Source: Oscillatoria acuminata PCC 6304
GTDB lineage: Bacteria; Cyanobacteriota; Cyanobacteriia; Cyanobacteriales; Laspinemataceae
Reading direction: 5' to 3'
Assembly (NCBI RefSeq): GCF_000317105.1
Contig: NC_019693.1
Span: 124,001 to 188,000, forward strand
DNA: 64,000 nt
Under the pieces are notes generated by a model. That model ran no database searches. It was not told where the DNA came from and saw nothing but the letters and a program-made list of their open reading frames with translations. Position 1 is the stretch's first letter, and each line of letters begins with the position of its first letter. Position numbers and translations under genes: made by a program. This document shows, piece after piece, positions 44,924-53,208 of the stretch.

Positions 44924-45328
44924 ATGACCTATCAATACCTCCTTGATACAAATATCCTGTCAGATTTGGTCAGACATCCTCAAGGTCGGATTTTCCAGCA
45001 TATTGTAGATGTCGGGGAAGACAGCGTTTGTACTAGCATCATTGTGGCGTGTGAACTACGATTTGGAGTGGTTAAGAGTGGTTCCTCCCGTCTGGTACAG
45101 CAACTAGAACGCATCCTTGAAGTTTTGACAGTTTTGCCGTTGGAATCACCTGTAGATGAGCACTATGCCTCAATTCGTACAAATTTGGAGCAAGCAGGAA
45201 CTCCGATTGGTCCGAATGATTTACTGATTGCTGCTCATGCCCTAGCTCTTGATCTGACTCTTATTACAGCAAATACCCGTGAATTTGAGCGTGTGCCTGC
45301 CTTGAAGTTAGATAATTGGTTGCGTTGA
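44924..45328 (+). CDS. vapC: VapC-type PIN-domain toxin
   Basis: 134 residues, PIN ribonuclease. Acidic residues seen: Asp in YLLDTNILSDLV, Glu in ACELRFGVVKS, Asp in GPNDLLIAAHAL, and the fourth region ITANTREFERVP. Complete and apparently intact. Toxin partner of the antitoxin gene just upstream; VapCs cut tRNA or rRNA. Confidence 0.9.
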   Translation: MTYQYLLDTNILSDLVRHPQGRIFQHIVDVGEDSVCTSIIVACELRFGVVKSGSSRLVQQLERILEVLTVLPLESPVDEHYASIRTNLEQAGTPIGPNDLLIAAHALALDLTLITANTREFERVPALKLDNWLR

Positions 45329-45472
45329 AAATACAAGATTTGGCATAGGATGTCTTTGGTTTAAGCGAAGAGAACAGTCGGAAGCGGCGCAGGCTAACTT
45401 CACCGTTAAATCGTATTAAGGTGGAGATGTGATGTTTTTGGATTTCAACAACATTGGCAGGATCAGGATCGA

Positions 45473-45575
45473 GAAACCGGGTTTCTTTTCCAAATTTAGG
45501 GGAGAATGCTCCAGATGGTCGCAGAAACCGGGTTTCTGAGTCCGTTGCTGGAGGGAGAGAAACCGGGTTTCTAAT
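45473..45575. repeat. Triple AGAAACCGGGTTTCT element
   Basis: Three palindromes GAGAAACCGGGTTTCT separated by conserved linkers that include GGGGAGAATGC and TGAGTCCGTTGCTGGAGGG. A second copy with the same linkers is at 53022-53125. Confidence 0.8.
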
Positions 45576-45617
45576 CCAGGGTGGGGTCCCCACCTTGAGA
45601 CTAACCCAAGTCCCTCG

Positions 45618-45985
45618 TGAGGGGGCTTCCCTCGTGAGGGGGCTTCAGCCGCGTCACGGACTCTTCGCGGCTCTGCCGCCTGTACCCTGGGTAACGAGTT
45701 GAAACCCTGACAGGTACAATAGACAGCGATTAGCCCTTGCTCCCGGACTGGAGGCAGAGCCTCCAAATGCCCGTGACGCGGCTGAAGCCCCCTCACGAGG
45801 GACTCACACTGGGAACCCCACTCAACCCTTCCCGATGTCTTGGTCCGGGTTAGGGTGGGGTCCCCAAGTCGAGACTAACCCAATCCACCTCCGGTCCCCT
45901 CCCCTTGGCAAGGTCCGGGTTAGGGTGGGGTCCCCAAGTTGAGGCTCACCAAAAACTGTCTCCGGTCCCCTCCCCTGGGCAAAGT
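45618..45985. repeat. CTCGTGAGGGGGCTTC and GGTTAGGGTGGGGTCC repeat block
   Basis: A large inverted structure: CTCGTGAGGGGGCTTCAGCC with CGTCAC at the left, its complement GGCTGAAGCCCCCTCACGAG at 45781-45800, then two direct units GGTCCGGGTTAGGGTGGGGT at 45842 and 45911. With 45473-45575 this fills the gap 45329-46009; no gene seen. Confidence 0.7.
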
Positions 45986-46009
45986 ACAATAAGTCAAGGC
46001 TAAAACAAT

Positions 46010-46600
46010 ATGAATGTTGCAAAGCACTCATCTGGAATGCTGATGCCAATCCAATTTCAGTTCCATCCAAAAAAAGCGGTTGAAGCCGCAGCGGTACTCT
46101 TAAAACTGCACAAAAAGCCGATGAAATACTTAGGCTTAGTTAAGATGCTTTATAGAGCGGACCGTCTGGCATTGGAACGGATGGATTACCCGATTACGGG
46201 TGATAATTATCTCTCTATGGATTATGGTCCGGTTCTCAGTAGAGTTTATGACCTGATTAAAGGAAAGCCTATTGACAATGCCTTACCTATCTGGTCCGAG
46301 TTTATTTCTTCTCCCCAAGATTATGGGGTTGAGCTTTTGAAAGACCCCGGCAATGGAGAACTTTGTGCAGAGGAAGAAGATATCCTGCAAGAGGTTTATA
46401 AACAGTTTGGAGAGCTTGAGCCTTTTCGGGTTGCTGAGTGGACTGATGATCTTCCAGAATGGCAAGACCCTCACGGTTCAGCCATTCCCATCCCCGTCGA
46501 AGAGATTCTGAAAAATCTGGGTAAGAGCCACGAAGAAATCACCGAAATTCAGCAAGAAGCCATCCGGGAAGCCTATTTAGATAAAGTTTTAAATGACTAG
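46010..46600 (+). CDS. panA: Panacea-domain (DUF4065/SocA-like) antitoxin
   Basis: 196 residues. Panacea domain pattern: helical start AVEAAAVLLKLHKKPMKYLG, then LVKMLYRADRLALER and the conserved ITGDNYLSMDYGPVLSRVYD, with a C-terminal helical part. Panacea proteins neutralise many unrelated toxins encoded next to them. Start ATG at 46010 has weak Shine-Dalgarno (AAGG 13 bases up); ATG at 46037 or 46043 are possible. The stop overlaps the start of the next gene by eight bases, so the pair is translationally coupled. Confidence 0.82.
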   Translation: MNVAKHSSGMLMPIQFQFHPKKAVEAAAVLLKLHKKPMKYLGLVKMLYRADRLALERMDYPITGDNYLSMDYGPVLSRVYDLIKGKPIDNALPIWSEFISSPQDYGVELLKDPGNGELCAEEEDILQEVYKQFGELEPFRVAEWTDDLPEWQDPHGSAIPIPVEEILKNLGKSHEEITEIQQEAIREAYLDKVLND

Positions 46601-46985
46601 CATCACCATTAATTTGGGAGATGCTTTTTTGCTGGATACACCTCCTAATGGTCAGCATCTCTATATTGCCATTGCACAAACTTCTGAAACCAGCTATCTC
46701 TTCGTTAACGTCACCAGTTACAGAGCGAGTTCTGAAGATGCCTGTATTCTCGAACCCGGTCCCGGTGTACCGAGCTTTATCAGTCGCAAGTCGGTCATAG
46801 CTTATCGATTTGCCCGGGAGATGAATGCGACTCAACTCGCTCAATTAATTACTCCGGATAGCCCTATTCCCAAAGGCTCCTGTTCGGCAGTTGTTCTAGA
46901 ACAAATCCAGCAAGGGGGTTTGGTTTCCCGACGATTGCCGAATAAATATAAAACTGCTCTTCGAGCTTTCTTGGGAATACCGTGA
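46593..46985 (+). CDS. Putative toxin partner of Panacea antitoxin (MazF/PemK-like)
   Basis: 130 residues. The N-terminal GDAFLLDTPPNGQHLYIAIA and LFVNVTSYR resemble the SH3-like core of MazF/PemK-type endoribonucleases, but the match is distant and the catalytic residues cannot be confirmed. The toxin role rests mainly on the eight-base overlap with the Panacea gene, the usual order antitoxin-toxin. Its TGA stop (46983-46985) is the first triplet of a MITE, so the C-terminus FLGIP may be shortened. Confidence 0.6.
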   Translation: MTSITINLGDAFLLDTPPNGQHLYIAIAQTSETSYLFVNVTSYRASSEDACILEPGPGVPSFISRKSVIAYRFAREMNATQLAQLITPDSPIPKGSCSAVVLEQIQQGGLVSRRLPNKYKTALRAFLGIP

Positions 46986-47014
46986 TCCGGAATCCGGTTG
47001 TGATAGGTCTGTAA

Positions 47015-48705
47015 CCCACATTCCGCAGGTTGAATCAAGTCAGTAAATAATATTTCTGGCAGGAGGCCCCTAGGAACTGAAGGATCCATCGCCGCTCATC
47101 CGTTAAATAAGTGATTTTCTTGACTCCATCAACTGTAAGCAAGTGAATGGATTGAAAACATTGAAAAACCCATCGTAGAGTTGGGGTAGTGGTGGGTTTA
47201 CCTACTTGATTCTTAATCGACTTTTTTGCTTGAGCCAGAGCCTCTCTTAATGCTCTTTGACCTAAACTATACACTAACAAACACAATCCCATCACCATTG
47301 CTAGGGCTTCTATTCGTTCGGGATTTTTTAGGAATACACTATCGGTAAAAAACATCGGGTCTTTTAAAAACCGAAATCCTCTTTCCGTCGATTGTTGGTT
47401 TTTGTATTCCTCTAATATTTGTTCATCGCTCAGTTCATTAACATCCAAGACGTTCGTAGCTAGAATAAATCTTCCCGCTCGAATTTTCTCTTGTTCTATA
47501 GCTGCCTCGTTCTCTGATAAAGTCCCTTGGATTTGATAAGAATACCCAGCGGGCTTGGCTCCCTTGGGTGGTCTTCCGGGTTGGGTATAATAGGGAACTG
47601 TTAATATTTCAACCCCGGTAATTGTATGATATCGTAGCTTTTTGTTGAATTGCTCAACGGCTTGCTCTGCATCAGGTTGACAAGCGAATTTCTGTTGACT
47701 TAATTTTTTAAGTTCTGCTTGGGCTTTTTCTGATAAATTTTTAATCTTTTTCTTTAATTGCTTTAAGTCAGACTCTTTCCGTTTTTCACTTTCCACCAGC
47801 AGCCATCTTTGTTTAATTTCTTCATAAGTGATTTCACAACTTTTTATCCGATATCCATCCAATTGACAAGTTTGCAGGTCTGACTCGGCGGGTTCGCTCA
47901 ATAATTCTTTAGCGGCTTTCAAAGAAGCCGGAACTCGGGACACCCATTTCAAATGATTAATTTGTTTTAAATTCTCTTGATTATAAAGGGCGGCATCGGC
48001 TACAAATAATCCGTCCATGTCCCAATTTTCCCTAAATTCTTTCATCAATTTAGCAAAAATAGCTGAGTCGGATTCATTGCCGGAGGCTACTCTTAAATAT
48101 AGCGGAACATCCCCGTCTGAACTACAAATCAAATCTACGATAAATTGTTTTAAGTCCGGACGGTGGTCTCTTGAGTATCCATAAGTAATCTCAATCGGAA
48201 CGGGTTCTCCTGTGAGGTTAGGTTCCCGACTATATTGCCCATGAACATGAAACGACGTTGAATCAAGGTGGGAGGAGCGAGTATTTACTTGGAACTTTTT
48301 AGCCGCAGCCAAGGCTAGTTTGACAAATAGTTGAGTGATGCCTACTTTATAAAGTTCATCTAGCACTCTACCTAATCGGTCATCATTGAGCAGATCTGGG
48401 GTTATCCCTTCTCCTAGAAGATGTTCTGTGGCTTTGCCGACAAAGAATTGAGGAAATAAGTACAATGGGGCGCTCACCAACCCTAAACCATTGAGAATCA
48501 TTGCTTTGACAATGATTCCTGGACTCACGAGGGTTAGGGGGTGGGGTTCCAGTTCCCGGTTAATCGCGATAGACGAGACCTATCTCATCAATGATGCCGG
48601 AGACTATGCCACAGTGGTCAATATCTTGTACTATGATATCAGATGCTATGTCTGTCATGGTTTTAGAATATTCCGAACTCTCTTATTTTACCTGCGGAAT
48701 GTAGG
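47015..48705 (-). mobile_element. IS1634-like insertion sequence
   Basis: 1,691 bp with 16-bp terminal inverted repeats CCCACATTCCGCAGGT and CCTACATTCCGCAGGT (one mismatch) and a 6-bp target duplication CTGTAA at 47009-47014 and 48706-48711. Carries one transposase frame, now shifted. Confidence 0.9.
47035..48658 (-). pseudogene. IS1634-like (DDE) transposase, frameshifted near its 5' end
   Basis: The main frame (ATG 48528, 497 residues) has the DDE-type residues in HLDSTSFHVHG, FVADAALY and ERGFRFLKD. The true N-terminus is in another frame: ATG 48658 encodes MTDIASDIIVQDIDHCG and IVSGIIDEIGLV (DUF4277-like), stopping at 48560-48562; a single extra base near 48566 separates it from INRELEPHP in the main frame. 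The IS is therefore probably inactive unless a frameshift is used. Family assignment from the domain pattern and from the 6-bp duplication. Confidence 0.8.
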
Positions 48706-48851
48706 CTGTAAAAACATACACCCGGCAAGCGTTCCGTTAGGAAAGGGTGGGATTCTACAGACGAAGCCCGCCTTATGATATTCATAATAAAACCCCATTA
48801 TTCACCCGTTAAATCATACCAAAATTTATTAATTTTCCGAGCAATTTTATT

Positions 48852-51800
48852 TTAACAATTCTTTTGTTTTTTCGACCCTATCACATCCGGATACAGGGGA
48901 AAAAACGGGACTTTTTCCTGGTAATATCGAATAAAAAGTATCCTAACTAACTCAATTATTTCCACCTCATAAACATTAATAGTGGTCGAACTGATAATTT
49001 GTTTTAAAATGTCTAATGTACCAAGGTTCTTCAACGCTTCTGCCGCATCGCTTCTGACATCTCTGTTGGAGTGGGAGAGGGTGGCGATTAAGGCTTTTAC
49101 TGCTTCTTGGGTGCCAATCTTACCTAGCGCCCATGCCGCATAATATCGGACATCATATCTGACATCCGAGTCGCAGTGGGAGAGGGTGGCGATTAAGGCT
49201 CTTACTGCTTCTGGGGTGCCAATCTTACCTAGCGCCCATGCCGCATAGATTCTGACCTCCGAGTCAGAATGGGAGAGGGTGGCGATTAAGGCTTTTACTG
49301 CTTCTTGGGTGCCAATCTTCGCCAACGCTGATGCCGCTTTGTTTCTGATATCCCTGTTGGAGTGGGATAAGGCGGCGATTAAGGCGGGTACTGCTTCTAG
49401 GATGCCAATGTTCCCCAGCACCTCTACCGCATCGCTTCTGACATCCGAATCGGAGTGGGAGGGGGCAGGGACTAAGGCGGGTACTGCTTCTGGGGTGCGA
49501 ATCTTCTCCAATGCCCATTCCGCATAGATTTTGACATCCGAGTCGGAGTGGGAGAGGATATCGATTAAAGCTGTTACTACTTCTGGAGTGCCCATGTTCC
49601 CCAGTACCAATGCCGCATAGATTTTGACATTCGAGTCGGAGTGGGAGAGGACATCGATTAAGGCTGTTACTACTTCTAGAGTGCCGATGTTCCCCAGTAC
49701 CAATGCCGCATACCTTCTGATATCAGAGTCGGAGTTGCAGAGGGCATAGATTAAAGCTGTTACTACTTCTAGGGTGCCAATTTTCTCTAGCGTGATTGCC
49801 GCGTTGTTTCTGACATCTGAGTCGGAGTCGCAGAGGGCGTCGATTAAGGCTGTTACTGTTTCTGGGGTGCTACTCTTTTCCAGCGTGATTGCCGCATACC
49901 TTCTGATATCAGAGTCGGAGTCGCAGAGGGCGTCGATTAAGCTGGGTACTGCTTCTGGGATGCCAATCTTCCCCAACACCTCTAACGCCTGCCTTCTGAC
50001 ATCCGAATCGGAGTCGCAGAGGGCAGCATTTTGCAACTTCTGTAACATCTGCAAATTATTTTGGCCCACTGTAACCACGGTTGAGGAGATAAAATTGAGA
50101 CTGGGATAACGATGCCACAATTCATAAAGCCGATCGCAGATGGCTTCACTCACTGGATGAGAAAGGTTCTCGCATTCCGCCAAACATCGACCGGCTAACA
50201 GCAGCAGACTCCCAAAAATATCATCCTTTTCCTGAGCGATCGCTTCCAAAAGTGGAATCGGATTTTTGAGCAATCCCGCCAGCAAGGTTAAGGTTTCGTG
50301 CCAGTCATATTCCCAGAAATGTGCTCTGACTAACGCCATTCCCTGCTGTGGATCTCTTGCCATGACTCGGTTTAAATAGCCAGCGGTGAAATACTCCTGA
50401 AACGTCCGATGTAGAAACAGATAGTTTTGGCCGTCACGGGTTAACTTTTGGATGATGCCATCTTCCTCAGACAGTTCCGCCATTAATTCTTCCGTCGGAT
50501 AATTTTGGAGATCGCTGTCAGCGTTCTTCCCTTGCTTGATCGCCTCATACAGTTCATCGCCAGTAAAAATTTCTTGTCCTTGGCAGCTAAACTGATAGGC
50601 TAAGGTTTCTAAAAAACGCAATTTTGCTAGAATCTTTCCGTCGGATTGTGGCTCTCGGTTCCCACGCCATTCCTTGAGCATACATTCCACGACTTGTTCA
50701 TACAGTTGAACGCGCCGGGTCGGGAGAGTGAGTTTTTTATCTTGATAGAGACTGCAAATCAACGACAACAACAGGGGATTTTGGGCTAACCCCTGGATTT
50801 GTGGTTTTCGTTTCAACTCTTCAATCAAACGGCTGGCGGAAACCGTTTCATCCTGAATATATCCCGCTGCATTCACAAACCAGGTTTGAATATACCGTTG
50901 CAATTGCTCTGGATTAAACGGGACGATTTCCACTTCTTTAGCATCTGTCACAAACCCCCCGCCATATCCGACAATCCGGGATGTGACAATCAGGGGGCAG
51001 CGATAGGACTCAGTAAAGCGGCTTAACTTCTCCCTCAAGCCATTTCGAGCCTCTCTTGGCACTTCATCCAATGCATCTAACAGCAACAAGCACTGACCCA
51101 ACTCCAACTTTTTCCGTAAAAAGGGTTCAATCTCTCGCCAGTGCTTGGGATAGTCTCGCTGAATTAACCGGGGAATCGCCTCAATGATTTCTGCATTCGT
51201 CTCCTGCAATTCCGACAGGCGCAAAAATAGGGGAAACACCACCCGATCAATCGCCTGGGATTGGCCGAGTTTCTGCCGTTCCTGTCGCGCTTGGGAGACC
51301 GCTTCCATTTTCAACAAGGTCGATTTTCCCATCCCAGGATCGGCCAAAACTATCATCCGTTGATGTTCCATTTTCGCCTTTTCCCAAGGCACTTGCACGG
51401 GCCGTGATTCTTCCTCCATGCCTTTGAGAGCATAGGCGCGTTTCTGTTCCTCCTCCGATTCCGCATATCCCCAAGTCGTTTCCACCTGGTGGCGATATCG
51501 TCGTTTCAGGGTGACCTCAATCGGGATATATTGGTGCTTTAAAACAATCGGTTGCTGAGTGTGAAACACCCGCAGCTCCTGGCATTGAGTTTCGATCGCC
51601 TCCAGAAACTGAGCGATCGCATTTTGACACGGAATGGGTTTATCCCGCGTTGGAGTAGGAGGGTTCCAGTCGTTGGGATCCACAACCTCCTTTACCTCTA
51701 AACCCAAGGCTGTGCAAATTGTGCTGGCCGTCTTCAGTAGAACAGGTTGGCCCCCAAAAAAGCGCTCAACAGTTTTCTCACTAACCCCTGATTCTCCTGC

Positions 51801-52067
51801 AATATCTAAATCAGTCCAGACTTTTCCCTCATAGTTGCGTTTAGCAGCTTTTGCTTCTGCGAGTTTCTGGATCCCTTGTTGATGTGCCTGAACCGTATTT
51901 TTTTTGCCCTTTTGCCCCATCTTGATTATTGGCGCGTTTGTGGATATCCCTAGTTTAGTCGAGCTCGGTGATTCCAGGGTAATCCCAATCATTGATGCGA
52001 GTTCACCTGCTGAAGGCATTCGTCGAGGGTCAAAAAGGGTCATTTCAATTTGACCTTTAATGTCCAA
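48852..52067 (-). CDS. NACHT NTPase with N-terminal HTH and C-terminal HEAT repeats (NLR-like)
   Basis: Up to 1071 residues. Parts: a helix-turn-helix (about 83-130: WTDLDIAGESGVSEKTVERF), a NACHT ATPase with Walker A DPGMGKST (243-250) and Walker B LLLLDALDEVP (327-337), the NACHT helical and winged-helix regions (YLFLHRTFQEYF), then eleven 31-residue HEAT/PBS-lyase-like repeats (~690-1030; SHSDSDVRIYAAWALGKIG). This sensor-switch layout is that of bacterial NLR-like proteins, some of which defend against phage. Repeat ten has a four-residue duplication (DVRYDVRY). Starts: TTG 52067, ATG 52043 (AAAGGT upstream) or ATG 51920; the last gives the N-terminus next to the HTH. No separate effector domain is visible. 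Confidence 0.88.
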   Translation of the reverse strand: MDIKGQIEMTLFDPRRMPSAGELASMIGITLESPSSTKLGISTNAPIIKMGQKGKKNTVQAHQQGIQKLAEAKAAKRNYEGKVWTDLDIAGESGVSEKTVERFFGGQPVLLKTASTICTALGLEVKEVVDPNDWNPPTPTRDKPIPCQNAIAQFLEAIETQCQELRVFHTQQPIVLKHQYIPIEVTLKRRYRHQVETTWGYAESEEEQKRAYALKGMEEESRPVQVPWEKAKMEHQRMIVLADPGMGKSTLLKMEAVSQARQERQKLGQSQAIDRVVFPLFLRLSELQETNAEIIEAIPRLIQRDYPKHWREIEPFLRKKLELGQCLLLLDALDEVPREARNGLREKLSRFTESYRCPLIVTSRIVGYGGGFVTDAKEVEIVPFNPEQLQRYIQTWFVNAAGYIQDETVSASRLIEELKRKPQIQGLAQNPLLLSLICSLYQDKKLTLPTRRVQLYEQVVECMLKEWRGNREPQSDGKILAKLRFLETLAYQFSCQGQEIFTGDELYEAIKQGKNADSDLQNYPTEELMAELSEEDGIIQKLTRDGQNYLFLHRTFQEYFTAGYLNRVMARDPQQGMALVRAHFWEYDWHETLTLLAGLLKNPIPLLEAIAQEKDDIFGSLLLLAGRCLAECENLSHPVSEAICDRLYELWHRYPSLNFISSTVVTVGQNNLQMLQKLQNAALCDSDSDVRRQALEVLGKIGIPEAVPSLIDALCDSDSDIRRYAAITLEKSSTPETVTALIDALCDSDSDVRNNAAITLEKIGTLEVVTALIYALCNSDSDIRRYAALVLGNIGTLEVVTALIDVLSHSDSNVKIYAALVLGNMGTPEVVTALIDILSHSDSDVKIYAEWALEKIRTPEAVPALVPAPSHSDSDVRSDAVEVLGNIGILEAVPALIAALSHSNRDIRNKAASALAKIGTQEAVKALIATLSHSDSEVRIYAAWALGKIGTPEAVRALIATLSHCDSDVRYDVRYYAAWALGKIGTQEAVKALIATLSHSNRDVRSDAAEALKNLGTLDILKQIISSTTINVYEVEIIELVRILFIRYYQEKVPFFPLYPDVIGSKKQKNC

Positions 52068-52091
52068 CGCTGTCCCTCACGCCCAAATTAG

Positions 52092-52132
52092 ATTGGTCTC
52101 AAATGTACTTTAGATGAGGCGTTGAGACCAAT
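52092..52132. promoter_or_regulatory. 11-bp inverted repeat between divergent genes, putative operator
   Basis: ATTGGTCTCAA (52092-52102) and TTGAGACCAAT (52122-52132) are a perfect inverted repeat with 19 bases between, exactly in the gap between the NACHT gene and the small divergent gene, overlapping the latter's ATG. A natural target for the NACHT protein's own HTH or another dimeric repressor. Confidence 0.55.
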
Positions 52133-52358
52133 GAACAATTCCGAAAAAACCAAGGCACAACGGTTAAGCGAAGCAGTCAGCGATTTTGATACGGTCCTTG
52201 AACAAGACCCCCAAGTGCAGTTGTACCGGACGCAACCGAGTCAAACGGATGTCACGGGTACTGCACCTCCCAATTTACCTCCGGCTTTTCAGGTGCAATG
52301 GCTGTTGCTGCTGTTAGTGCATCTGCTGGTGTTGTTGTGCGGAAAAAATAGGGGGTGA
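52131..52358 (+). CDS. Small protein with C-terminal TM helix, divergent from NACHT gene
   Basis: 75 residues, not recognised. Charged, helical N-terminus (KTKAQRLSEAVSDFDTVLEQ) and a C-terminal hydrophobic segment (WLLLLLVHLLVLLCG) ending KNRG, i.e. a tail-anchored form. ATG at 52131 lies inside the inverted repeat; a TTG at 52122 is also in frame. Divergent position and the shared regulatory site suggest a link to the NACHT gene, perhaps as a membrane partner; this is inference. Confidence 0.5.
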   Translation: MNNSEKTKAQRLSEAVSDFDTVLEQDPQVQLYRTQPSQTDVTGTAPPNLPPAFQVQWLLLLLVHLLVLLCGKNRG

Positions 52359-52418
52359 AGCAAGCATCGAATGAGGAGGAATGCGATCGCCTCCTAATGC
52401 TTCAATTCAACCCTTTTG

Positions 52419-52472
52419 GGAGTGCGAGCATCTTGCTCGCTAGAGTAATAGCGAGCAAAATGCTCGCACTCC
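52419..52472. terminator. Strong hairpin GGAGTGCGAGCATCTTGC, 23-bp arms
   Basis: Arms match at 22 of 23 positions around an 8-base loop, followed by TTTAAGC. Lies after the small gene at 52131-52358 and may end its transcript. Confidence 0.65.
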
Positions 52473-52525
52473 TTTAAGCATCTATCTGTACGCGATGAGT
52501 CGGGGAACTGCTATATAAGGACCAG

Positions 52526-52590
52526 AAACCGGGTTTCTGCGAGACTTGTTGGTTTATTGCCTAAATTTATGAAAGAAACCCGGTTTCTAA
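52526..52590. repeat. Paired AGAAACCGGGTTTCT palindromes
   Basis: CAGAAACCGGGTTTCTGC near 52526 and AGAAACCCGGTTTCTAA near 52575, 48 bp apart. The second abuts the premature stop of the DUF3368 fragment. Confidence 0.75.
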
Positions 52591-52724
52591 CCCCCAGCAA
52601 TATCAACCAGTTCGCGATCCACCGATTCAGGGATAGTGATTTGATTATAGAGTTGAGGCAGAAGTTTTAGGTAGTGAATTGCCGCCAAGTTGGTGATGGC
52701 TGAAGTATCACTAATAACAATCAC
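52587..52724 (-). pseudogene. Truncated DUF3368 (PIN-like) toxin fragment
   Basis: GTG at 52724 overlaps the upstream antitoxin stop by four bases. Only 45 residues remain (VIVISDTSAITNLAAIHYLK, then PESVDRELVDIAGG) and the frame ends where a GAAACCGGGTTTC palindrome begins. Full DUF3368 proteins are about 150-160 residues, so the nuclease core is lost. Confidence 0.75.
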
Positions 52725-52969
52725 AAGCGTCCCAACTCCCTTAAATTCTTCAGATCTAATGCAAAATCTTCCACATCGTAGGAGTAAAGCGGGATATCTC
52801 GCTTTTTCAGAATTTGGCGAAAAGCAGCGACGGGCATCTCTGCCAATTTACTGGCATAGCCCAACGTCAAACGCCCGGTTTGAAACAGGTGTAATGCTAC
52901 TTCTTGGCGAAACTCGCTTGGGGTAAGCTCAGATGCTTGCAGGATTTCATCGGAGATAATTACAGTCAT
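52721..52969 (-). CDS. UPF0175 family antitoxin-like protein
   Basis: 82 residues of the UPF0175 family (IISDEILQASELTPSEFRQE, VALHLFQTGRLTLGYASKLA, FRQILKKRDIPLY), a helix-turn-helix-containing group found as antitoxin-like partner of DUF3368 PIN-like proteins. Its partner directly downstream is a 45-residue remnant, so this is an orphan antitoxin. Start ATG at 52969. Confidence 0.85.
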   Translation of the reverse strand: MTVIISDEILQASELTPSEFRQEVALHLFQTGRLTLGYASKLAEMPVAAFRQILKKRDIPLYSYDVEDFALDLKNLRELGRL

Positions 52970-53021
52970 AACCCGTTTACCGTACCTACCATCATTTGAT
53001 TATAGTGGTTTCAGGGGCGAG

Positions 53022-53125
53022 AAACCGGGTTTCTGATCCAGATTTCGGGGAGAATGCAGAGGTTATGGGAGAAAGCCGGTTTCTGAGTCCGGTGGTGGAG
53101 GGCGCGAAACCGGCTTTCTTGGCAA
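53022..53125. repeat. Triple GAAACCGGGTTTC element, copy 2
   Basis: Three palindromes (GAGAAACCGGGTTTCTGA, GAGAAAGCCGGTTTCTGA, GCGAAACCGGCTTTCTTG) with linkers GGGGAGAATGCAGAGGT and TGAGTCCGGTGGTGGAGGG, matching 45473-45575. Two of the three are altered together on both arms (GAAACCGGCTTTC), as expected if the fold matters. Confidence 0.8.
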
Positions 53126-53208
53126 GATTGGGGTGAGGAGGCAGAAGTTATGACAGAAGGTTTCTGGGCTGGTTTGTAGCAAATTCTTTCGTGATGAGGT
53201 TTATTTTT

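Larger units (their letters stand above)
46983..48778. mobile_element. MITE of the TAATACGGAAT family, split by an IS
   Basis: Left half 46983-47014 (TGATCCGGAATCCGGTTGTG, then ATAGGTCTGTAA) and right half 48712-48778 (AAAACATACACCC, AAAGGGTGGGATTCTACAGA, CGAAGCCCGCC) together rebuild the MITE seen at 25837-25962. The right outer end is lost or diverged. Confidence 0.8.

Noticed and set aside
45473-53125. Repeated GAAACCGGGTTTC units considered as a CRISPR array
   Set aside because: Palindromes are short, come in twos or threes, have conserved rather than unique spacers and no cas genes are near.
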